NCBI GenBank assembly: GCA_020440405.1
Contig: JAGROF010000017.1
Span: forward strand, 1 to 26,164
Reading direction: 5' to 3'
Source: Chlamydiia bacterium
GTDB taxonomy: Bacteria > Chlamydiota > Chlamydiia > Chlamydiales > Simkaniaceae
Length of the DNA: 26,164 nucleotides
The notes beneath the pieces were generated by a model. The model was given only the letters and a program-made list of their open reading frames with translations, had not been told where the DNA came from and searched no databases. The translations under genes and the position numbers were made by a program. Within the stretch, counting starts at the first letter, position 1, and every line of letters begins with the position of its first letter. Positions 14,453 to 20,532 of the stretch are shown here, piece by piece.

Positions 14453-15022
14453 TTATTTAAGAAGTGAAATTCCGACTGTTTTATGCTTCCCTGTTTCCCT
14501 TTCTAGGAGGGAAAGGTCAAAAACTGGGCGATAATGTGCCTGAGGGACAAAGACTAGCGTCTTAATATAGGCCCCAGGAGGGATGATGAAATGTTCTTGG
14601 GCCTTATAGTGAAAGTCCTGATTGAGTCTCGCATTGGCATTCATGGAGCGCACCCCATCGACAATCGCTGGCACAATTAGGGGGCTATAGAGGACCACCC
14701 GCCCTAGGGTCGAGGTGTAGACAGATTGCGCCACCTCTTGGGGGTTGGTACAAGGAATAGAGATCTCCTTTGAAGAAAATACATAACTCTTTTCCGTTGT
14801 ATTCTTAAATGTGAGTTGAACAGGTTGGTATCCCTTTGCCATCACATTCCTGCCGAGGTAAATGAGACAGTCCTGCGTTGTAAAAGCTTTGCAACCGATA
14901 TGGAGCCCGTCCAACTCAGGATAATTCCGCACAACATAGGGGTCAAGAGAGGCTAGATCCTTGGCTTGGTAGGACGCACACCCAGTCAAAAAAGCGATGA
15001 AGATAAAGAAAAGGTATCTCAT
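14453..15022 (-). CDS. Lipoprotein, paralogue of the gene at 15101-15703
   Basis: 189 aa with a bacterial lipoprotein signal: hydrophobic MRYLFFIFIAFLTGC, lipobox LTGC, lipidated Cys15. The mature part shares its full length with the neighbour at 15101-15703: CASYQAxxLxxLDPxxVRxYPExxGxxIGCKAF, GYQPVQLTF, ALVDG-like AIVDGVRSMNAN, AYIKTLVFVPQ, FDLSLLERETGKHKTVGISLL. Conserved Cys pairs (IGCKAF...DC and a later IPC) suggest a disulphide-stabilised periplasmic fold. The function is unknown. The start codon is the only Met in the leader; it has no visible Shine-Dalgarno and is caught in the hairpin at 15009-15051, so expression may depend on RNA structure. It is distal in the minus-strand envelope cluster. 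Confidence 0.88.
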   Translation of the reverse strand: MRYLFFIFIAFLTGCASYQAKDLASLDPYVVRNYPELDGLHIGCKAFTTQDCLIYLGRNVMAKGYQPVQLTFKNTTEKSYVFSSKEISIPCTNPQEVAQSVYTSTLGRVVLYSPLIVPAIVDGVRSMNANARLNQDFHYKAQEHFIIPPGAYIKTLVFVPQAHYRPVFDLSLLERETGKHKTVGISLLK

Positions 15023-15051
15023 AAGTTGCAGTGTAGCGTGAGATACCTTTT
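15009..15051 (-). promoter_or_regulatory. Hairpin covering the lipoprotein start codon (attenuator or terminator-like)
   Basis: A perfect 13-bp stem (15009-15021 with 15039-15051) encloses a 17-base loop. Two of the three bases of the ATG at 15020-15022 are in the stem and the third is at its loop edge. On the minus strand the stem is followed by ACCTTTTCTTTATC, and on the plus strand by seven T, so it looks like a bidirectional intrinsic terminator lying across a start codon. It could limit readthrough from the upstream lipoprotein gene or block ribosome entry. Confidence 0.6.
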
Positions 15052-15100
15052 TTTGTCGAAAAGTTAGAGAGAGTATCGTTTTAGTTCAACTATATCCTCT

Positions 15101-15703
15101 CTACTGAACGACAGTAAGCCCAACGGTCTTGTATTTTCCGGTGTCTTCTTCAAGAAGAGAGACATCAAAGATCGGAGACATTTGGGACTTCGGAACAAAA
15201 ATGAGCGTTTTTGCATATCCTCTAGGGGCAATCACAAACTGTTGCTTCATTTTGTCGTTGAAGTCCATATCTAAGGCTTTATTGGCATTCGAAGACTTAA
15301 TTCCATCAACAACCGCAGGAATAAAGAGAGGCCAGAGGAACAACCCTCCAACAGAATATCCTGCAACACGCCCAACTGTGCTGGTATGAACGGTATTTGC
15401 AACCGTCTCTGGGCTCACGCAGGGAAGGCTGACATTTTGGGTAGTAAACACATAGCGCTTATTGGTATTGTTCTGAAACGTCAACTGAATCGGTTGATAC
15501 CCTTTAGCGATCACATTGCGGTCTAAAAAGGTGTAACAATCTTCTTCATTAAAGGCTTTGCAACCAATCTGCATCCCTTCAATTTCTGGGTACTCACGAA
15601 CACATTGTGGGTCGAGAGCGGAAAGGGAATTTGCTTGGTAGGACGCACATCCTGTCAGAAGGACCGCCATCCCCATTCCCATTGCTAATAAAGCTTTTCT
15701 CAT
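15101..15703 (-). CDS. Lipoprotein, paralogue of the gene at 14453-15022
   Basis: 200 aa with a lipoprotein signal (MRKALLAMGMGMAVLLTGC, lipobox LTGC, lipidated Cys19). The mature domain is colinear with the paralogue downstream: CASYQANSLSALDPQCVREYPEIEG, IGCKAFNEEDC, IAKGYQPIQLTFQNNT, AVVDGIKSSNANKALDMDF, GYAKTLIFVPKSQMSPIFDVSLLEEDTGKYKTVGLTVV. It carries an extra glycine/aliphatic stretch (YSVGGLFLWPLFIPAVVDG) that could dip into a membrane. Its ATG overlaps the TGA of the HEIFGH gene by four bases, with GGAGG seven bases before it, so the two are translationally coupled. Function unknown; the coupling suggests work with the HEIFGH protein in the envelope. Confidence 0.9.
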   Translation of the reverse strand: MRKALLAMGMGMAVLLTGCASYQANSLSALDPQCVREYPEIEGMQIGCKAFNEEDCYTFLDRNVIAKGYQPIQLTFQNNTNKRYVFTTQNVSLPCVSPETVANTVHTSTVGRVAGYSVGGLFLWPLFIPAVVDGIKSSNANKALDMDFNDKMKQQFVIAPRGYAKTLIFVPKSQMSPIFDVSLLEEDTGKYKTVGLTVVQ

Positions 15704-16971
15704 TCTAATCCTCCGTTAGATTTAACTGCGTTGATTTTAGTCTCTGGATTCATTTTTTGTCGAAGGGAATTCGGTCCAAATTGGATTCCAATACGCCCAA
15801 TGATTTCTTTATCTAAACCATATCCTGGAAGGTAGCCCGATGTCTTTCCCCCTAGTTCAGTATAAAGAGCCATCGATCGAGTGAAGTTGAGCGTGCCCCT
15901 TAAAGAAAGGGCGGCTCCCCAACGTCTTTTATTGACAGAAGGGCGAAAGGCTTCCCCCGTTTCTTCCAGCTCTTCAAGCGTAGCCGGTGTCACAAAAACT
16001 CCCTGGTTCCACCCATCAAATTTAAGTCCGAGCGCTCCCCTGGTCCCTTCAAAAAAGTGATCGTAAACAAATCCCGATCCAAAGCTCCGCTTTCCTCCCT
16101 TAAAGTAGAAGTAGACAGGATTTCCTCGGAAAATAAAAAAGTTTTCCAAGTAGGCCTCAGGAGCATAAGGAGCATAGGCAATCTTTACGTTCGGAAGATA
16201 CCGAATATCCTTCCCCAATGGGATCATCGGAAAGGCCCAAGATTTCCCCTCTGCCATATAGTAGAAAAACGCATAGTAGCTATAAAAAGTCATGGGATCG
16301 AGCCAATTGAAAAGAGACCAGCGGGTCAATTGTCCAATCGTGAGGTTGCTATCGATATAGGTTGCATTCTGAAACTTGAGATAGCCATCAACATCATTCC
16401 CTTCAGAAATCTCATCATTATGCAAACGCCCCAGCTGGGTGATGAGGGTGTACCAGAATAAGGACTGCTGCGCTTGATTATAAGTGGGGCTCAAACGACC
16501 ATCGATTTTTCCTTCTCTGAGCCACTTTGTTTTTAGGTCCCATGCCATGATCGACTCCGCCTCAAGCCCGGCGACAATCACAGCCATCATATCTCCCACT
16601 TTAAAGGACTCTTTCACCTCAAAGTAGGTCGCGCCTCCCCAGGGGGTCACCACATATCTTTTCGGTGTGACTCCAAGCTCACGCAGACGGTATCCATGTC
16701 CGAAAATCTCATGCTGAGCCACCGAAGTCATGGTCCCAATGGATTGCCAGAAAATCAACTGCTCTAAGGCTCTTCCCCATACCTTAGAAGTTGTATTCCT
16801 TCCCCCTCCAGGAAATAGTGCATCTTCCCCTAGAATCAATAACCCCTCAGCAGTTAAAAGGTTCGCTGACCCCGAATAAGGAGAGAAGTGGGGATCGACT
16901 ATCACCGTCTGAGAGGCCTTTAGACTTCCTATCAATAAAAAAATATAAACTGCAATAAAGCTCTTTTTCAC
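15700..16971 (-). CDS. Secreted, probably outer-membrane protein with HEIFGH metalloprotease-like motif
   Basis: 423 aa. The GTG at 16971 is chosen because GAGG lies 8 bases upstream and it yields a clean signal peptide (MKKSFIAVYIFLLIGSLKA); an upstream TTG four codons earlier is less likely. The mature N-terminal half contains QHEIFGHGYRLRELG (His87, Glu88, His92), which resembles a zinc site but with three residues between the glutamate and second histidine (HExxxH). A downstream GLEAES (135-140) could supply a further ligand. The C-terminal part (from about residue 270) has alternating aromatic/polar strands (VYFYFKGGKRSFGSGFVYDHFFEG, RWGAALSLRGTLNFTRSMALYTELGGKTSGY, IGRIGIQFG) compatible with a small barrel. 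I do not recognise the family, and enzymatic activity is a guess. Confidence 0.85.
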   Translation of the reverse strand: MKKSFIAVYIFLLIGSLKASQTVIVDPHFSPYSGSANLLTAEGLLILGEDALFPGGGRNTTSKVWGRALEQLIFWQSIGTMTSVAQHEIFGHGYRLRELGVTPKRYVVTPWGGATYFEVKESFKVGDMMAVIVAGLEAESIMAWDLKTKWLREGKIDGRLSPTYNQAQQSLFWYTLITQLGRLHNDEISEGNDVDGYLKFQNATYIDSNLTIGQLTRWSLFNWLDPMTFYSYYAFFYYMAEGKSWAFPMIPLGKDIRYLPNVKIAYAPYAPEAYLENFFIFRGNPVYFYFKGGKRSFGSGFVYDHFFEGTRGALGLKFDGWNQGVFVTPATLEELEETGEAFRPSVNKRRWGAALSLRGTLNFTRSMALYTELGGKTSGYLPGYGLDKEIIGRIGIQFGPNSLRQKMNPETKINAVKSNGGLE

Positions 16972-17035
16972 AATACACCTCAATACAAAAGTTATTAAGG
17001 TTATTAGAAAATCCTATTCATTGCAATAAAAAACC

Positions 17036-17869
17036 TTAACCCTGAACTTTTGCTTCCATTTCTATTGTCTTTTTAAGCGTTGTGATCAGCCTCTTAGCCT
17101 CTGAAAGATCATGCGTAACATCGAGTTCAAATTCAATGAGATCTAGGAGAAAAGGAATCCGGGCTGCAGGAGGATTGATTTCCCAGATTTGATCTTTAAT
17201 CGTCGTCATCTCAGTATGAGCTTTTTCAGGATTGAGCGGATACCTTAACTTTGCAGTATGCAGCTTTCCTTCAAGTCCCAATTTTTTTAAGTGAGAAGTT
17301 TCTAGAGTCCAAGACTTATTGAGCGCCTGGTTGATGTTGGAAATTGTCGCGGCCTTTAACTTAACAACATTCGAGTCAAGGGCTGTTGCTGTTTCCCAGA
17401 AATTATCAAGAACACCTGTATAGATTTCGGTTAAGCTTTTTTGCTTGTGCTTAGGGTCTAAATCAAATAGAGCCGTTAAAAACTCCTGCTGCAATGCAAA
17501 TTTAACCTCTAAATTCGAAATAGAGTTTAAATTTTGAATCGCTTCATTTAACGCTTCTTTTTTGCATGTCGAATTCTCAATTGTTTCTTTTCCCTTCAAC
17601 ACTACTCTTAAAAATGCAATGGCTCTTCCCTCTGGGCAACTCAGTTGGCTTGCATGGACCCTTGCTTTTTCAAGTTCCCCTCCTTCAAGTTGGTAGTTAA
17701 ATTTCGTCAATGTAACGGAATCAAGGCCCTGCACTTCCATAGAACTGAAACTCGTTTGTTCCCCTTCTGACCCTTTTCCATTTTTTGAGCTTTGATACTG
17801 ACATCCTGCAAGAAAACAGGAGGATAGAACGACTAAAGATGCTAACTGATTTTTTCTTTTAACCTTCAT
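17036..17869 (-). CDS. Lipoprotein of unknown function (277 aa)
   Basis: The lipoprotein signal MKVKRKNQLASLVVLSSCFLAGC has lipobox LAGC and lipidated Cys23, followed by a Ser/Gly/Lys-rich linker. The rest is almost entirely helical (ALNEAIQNLNSISNLEVKFALQQEF, DLSEAKRLITTLKKTIEMEAK), like helical-repeat or coiled-coil scaffolds. I do not recognise a family. The ATG at 17869 was chosen over an upstream in-frame Met because AAGGAA lies 8 bases before it and it gives the lipoprotein leader. It is the first gene of the minus-strand envelope cluster, 64 bases before the HEIFGH gene, and is insulated from tRNA-Asn by a terminator. Confidence 0.86.
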   Translation of the reverse strand: MKVKRKNQLASLVVLSSCFLAGCQYQSSKNGKGSEGEQTSFSSMEVQGLDSVTLTKFNYQLEGGELEKARVHASQLSCPEGRAIAFLRVVLKGKETIENSTCKKEALNEAIQNLNSISNLEVKFALQQEFLTALFDLDPKHKQKSLTEIYTGVLDNFWETATALDSNVVKLKAATISNINQALNKSWTLETSHLKKLGLEGKLHTAKLRYPLNPEKAHTEMTTIKDQIWEINPPAARIPFLLDLIEFELDVTHDLSEAKRLITTLKKTIEMEAKVQG

Positions 17870-17945
17870 GACACATTCCTTGTAATGTTCCGGCAATTTT
17901 GCCGCCATCATTCTGGCGCTCTAAGGATTTTTTTACAAGCAGGAT

Positions 17946-17975
17946 TCAAAAAAAAGCCCCTTAGAAAAGGGGCTT
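17946..17975 (-). terminator. Intrinsic terminator downstream of tRNA-Asn
   Basis: A nine-base-pair stem AAGCCCCTT / AAGGGGCTT (17967-17975 pairing with 17954-17962) with a four-base loop, followed on the minus strand by a run of eight T. It starts four bases after the tRNA 3' end. Confidence 0.92.
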
Positions 17976-17979
17976 GGGT

Positions 17980-18051
17980 CTCCGGATGCTGGATTCGAAC
18001 CAGCGACCAATAGATTAACAGTCTACTGCTCTACCGCTGAGCTAATCCGGA
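17980..18051 (-). tRNA. tRNA-Asn (anticodon GTT)
   Basis: A 72-nt cloverleaf on the minus strand. The acceptor arms TCCGGAT / ATCCGGA pair perfectly, the discriminator is G, the D-arm reads AGCTCAGCGGTAGAGC, the anticodon loop CTGTTAATC has GTT, and the T-arm is GCTGGTTCGAATCCAGC. The 3' CCA is not encoded (ACC follows the discriminator), so a CCA-adding enzyme is needed. It has its own promoter and terminator. Confidence 0.97.
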
Positions 18052-18063
18052 TCAAAGAGAATG

Positions 18064-18092
18064 ATATTATCCTCTTTAACATTTTAGATCAA
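18064..18092 (-). promoter_or_regulatory. Promoter of tRNA-Asn
   Basis: On the minus strand, TTGATC (18092-18087) and TAATAT (18069-18064) are separated by 17 bases, each matching four of six consensus positions. The -10 ends 12 bases before the tRNA 5' end, as expected for a short leader. Confidence 0.5.
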
Positions 18093-18165
18093 GCCTCTCA
18101 TTTTTTTGAGAGACAGCGAAGTTTTTGGTATTCAAAACACTCCAATTCCGCTAAAATTTCTAGTT

Positions 18166-20343
18166 ATGGATCAGCTGAGTGGATTTATTGATGCGATTGT
18201 TTTTGCGAGTGAGGAAACGGGGTTTACAGTCGCCCGTTTGAAAACCCCAAGGCAAAGTGATCTCATTACAGTTGTGGGCTCGATGCCGGGAGTGAATCCT
18301 GGAGAAACCCTGCATTGCAAAGGACAGTGGAAGCACCATCCGCGCCATGGGAGGCAGTTTGAGGTCGAGAGCTATGAGCTCACTGCTCCTGTGGACGTGC
18401 TGGGGATTCAAAAGTATTTAGAATCGGGGATGGTCAAGGGCGTCGGCCCCGTATATGCCAAACGAATTGTGGAAACTTTTGGGGTCAAAACCCTTGAGGT
18501 CATTGACAAACAGCCCCACCGCCTCACAGAAGTTCCTGGGATTGGCGAGAAGCGGGTGGAAAAGATTGCGGCCTGTTGGGGGGAACAACGCTCGGTGCGC
18601 AATGTGATGATTTTCCTTCAAGCTCACCAAGTGCGCCCTTCATTTGCTCAAAAGATCTTCCGCCGTTATGGGGAAGAAAGCATCGAGAAGGTGAAGGAAA
18701 ACCCCTACTCTTTAGCCAAAGAGATCTATGGAATTGGCTTTAAAACGGCCGATGAACTCGCACAAAACCTTGGAATTGCAAAAGACTCCCCCTTGCGGAT
18801 CAAGGCAGGCATTGAGCATGTTCTATGGGAGCTGAGCAATGAAGGAAATGTTTGCTTTCTTAAGGAAGCTTTTATTCCAGAAGCCGAAGCCATGCTTGAG
18901 ATTGATGGAGTGCTCATTGCGGAGCAGCTGGGAGATCTTGAAATGGAAGGGCACATCATGGAAGACACCTTGGATGATAAAGCTTATATTTGGGTCCGCC
19001 CTCTTTATAATGCAGAGTGGGGGATCGCGCGGGAAATCAAGCGGCTTTTTGAAGCACCGGGAAATATCCGTCCGATTCAAGTCGATAAAGCCATTGACTG
19101 GGCACAAGAAAAACACCGGATCCGGTTTGCCAAAGAGCAAAAACAAGCGATCGCCAAAAGCTTAGAGGAAAAAGTGCACATCATTACGGGGGGCCCAGGA
19201 ACGGGGAAGAGCACCATTACCCGCGCCATCCTCTCCATCACTTCAAAGGTAACCGATAAAATCACTCTTGCAGCGCCAACAGGAAGAGCTGCTAAACGGA
19301 TGAGTGAAATCACCGGGAAAAAAGCCTTTACGATCCACAGCCTTCTTGAATTTGACTTCAACGAGGGAGGCTTTAAACGCAACCGTGATAATCCCCTTAC
19401 CGCCCGCCTTCTCATTATTGATGAAGCCAGCATGATCGATACCCTGCTGATGTACAACTTACTGAAAGCCATTCCCGATGAGACGCGCATCATTTTCATT
19501 GGAGATATCGACCAGCTTCCTAGTGTGGGCCCCGGAAACGTCCTCAAAGATATGATCTATTCCGAGTCCCTACCTGTTTCTCGCCTGAAATGGATCTTTA
19601 GGCAGGGAAAAGGCTCTCGCATTGTTGCGAATGCCCACCGCATCAACGCCGGTTACTTTCCGGAGACCGAGCATGAACAAGGAAGTGACTTTGCCTTCTT
19701 TTCTGTAGAGTCTCCTGAAGAAATCCTCGCGAAAATCATTGAACTCATTGAAACCCACATCCCCAATCGATTTCCCTTCAACCCCATCGATGACATTCAA
19801 GTCCTTTCTCCGATGAAAAAAGGGATCATTGGCACCGACAACCTCAATCATGCTCTCCAACAGCGCCTCAACCCCCAGGCGCTCCATCTCGTCCGAATGG
19901 GACGCCACTTTAACCTTCATGACAAGGTGATGCAAATCCGGAATAACTATGACAAGAAAGTCTATAATGGGGATGTGGGACGAATCACAGCAATCAATCA
20001 AGAAGAGCAAGAACTAACCGTGACCTTTGATGGAAAAGAGGTGGTGTATGACTTCTGTGATATCGATGAACTCATGCTCGCCTATGCCGTATCGATCCAT
20101 AAATATCAGGGAAGTGAATGTCCCTGTGTGATCATCCCTGTTCATACCTCTCACTTTAAACTCCTCTTCCGGAACCTTCTCTATACTGGGATTACACGGG
20201 GGAAAAAACTCGTCATTCTCTTAGGAACAAAGAAAGCCTTGGCTATTGCAGTGAAAACCGACAACGTAAAGACCCGCTATACAGGCCTCCAGCACTTCCT
20301 AATGCAGTCCTTATCTCCACAGCCTGCCTCAGCAAATGCTTGA
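18166..20343 (+). CDS. recD2: RecD2-type ATP-dependent 5'-3' DNA helicase
   Basis: 725-aa superfamily 1B helicase acting in DNA repair and recombination. An N-terminal domain (1-70) precedes tandem helix-hairpin-helix motifs (GMVKGVGPVYAKRIVETFG, LTEVPGIGEKRVEKI, EIYGIGFKTADELAQ), which mark the RecD2 type found without RecBC. The motor has Walker A GGPGTGKS (342-349), motif Ia LAAPTGRAAKRM, Walker B LLIIDEASMID, motif III GDIDQLPSVGPGNVL, motif IV RLKWIFRQGKGS, and C-terminal SIHKYQGSE with LLYTGITRGKKLVILLG. The frame is open to a TTG at 18106, but the ATG at 18166 starts the expected family N-terminus MDQLSGFIDAIVFASEETGFTVARL. Chlamydia also has recD next to metG. Confidence 0.95.
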   Translation: MDQLSGFIDAIVFASEETGFTVARLKTPRQSDLITVVGSMPGVNPGETLHCKGQWKHHPRHGRQFEVESYELTAPVDVLGIQKYLESGMVKGVGPVYAKRIVETFGVKTLEVIDKQPHRLTEVPGIGEKRVEKIAACWGEQRSVRNVMIFLQAHQVRPSFAQKIFRRYGEESIEKVKENPYSLAKEIYGIGFKTADELAQNLGIAKDSPLRIKAGIEHVLWELSNEGNVCFLKEAFIPEAEAMLEIDGVLIAEQLGDLEMEGHIMEDTLDDKAYIWVRPLYNAEWGIAREIKRLFEAPGNIRPIQVDKAIDWAQEKHRIRFAKEQKQAIAKSLEEKVHIITGGPGTGKSTITRAILSITSKVTDKITLAAPTGRAAKRMSEITGKKAFTIHSLLEFDFNEGGFKRNRDNPLTARLLIIDEASMIDTLLMYNLLKAIPDETRIIFIGDIDQLPSVGPGNVLKDMIYSESLPVSRLKWIFRQGKGSRIVANAHRINAGYFPETEHEQGSDFAFFSVESPEEILAKIIELIETHIPNRFPFNPIDDIQVLSPMKKGIIGTDNLNHALQQRLNPQALHLVRMGRHFNLHDKVMQIRNNYDKKVYNGDVGRITAINQEEQELTVTFDGKEVVYDFCDIDELMLAYAVSIHKYQGSECPCVIIPVHTSHFKLLFRNLLYTGITRGKKLVILLGTKKALAIAVKTDNVKTRYTGLQHFLMQSLSPQPASANA

Positions 20344-20368
20344 AAATAAAATAAATAATTGCTAAAAT
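20340..20368 (+). promoter_or_regulatory. Promoter for the 35-codon basic peptide gene
   Basis: TTGAAA (20340-20345) and TAAAAT (20363-20368) with a 17-base AT-rich spacer match the sigma-70 consensus in five of six bases at each hexamer or nearly so. It begins at the recD2 stop codon and leads, after a 50-base leader, to the ATG at 20425. Confidence 0.6.
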
Positions 20369-20424
20369 CTAGGTAGGACCAGTAGGTTTTGATGAAATTT
20401 CATGAGAAAACTAGGAGCAGACTG

Positions 20425-20532
20425 ATGAAAAGAAAATCTAAGAAACTAATTAACAGGGTTTTACGTAAATTTAGACGCAAGACTCGTTTTCAAAGAGCCC
20501 TTGATTCTTTTAAAGGATTCATGGGAATCTAA
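20425..20532 (+). CDS. Very basic 35-aa peptide, possible ribosome- or nucleic-acid-associated protein
   Basis: A short open frame encoding a peptide that starts MKRKSKKLINRVLRKFRRKT and ends FQRALDSFKGFMGI. About 14 of the first 22 residues are Lys or Arg, with a short hydrophobic/aromatic tail. This composition is typical of tiny ribosomal proteins or RNA/DNA-binding peptides; I cannot place it in a named family. Support for translation is strong: AGGAG seven bases before the ATG, a consensus-like promoter at 20340-20368, and a terminator directly after the stop. Its TAA overlaps the metG stop codon tail to tail. Mitochondrial-type COX24/AURKAIP1 or bS21/bTHX-like proteins are possible comparisons. 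Function unknown. Confidence 0.75.
   Translation: MKRKSKKLINRVLRKFRRKTRFQRALDSFKGFMGI

Noticed and set aside
18095-18112. Small inverted repeat CTCTCA-TTTTTT-TGAGAG before recD2, considered as a terminator or operator
   Set aside because: Only six base pairs with an AT loop and no T tract after it; too weak to call.
19077-19547. A 156-codon minus-strand frame within recD2
   Set aside because: It mirrors the Walker A to motif III region of the helicase and has Ser/Arg/Met-rich composition typical of antisense shadows.
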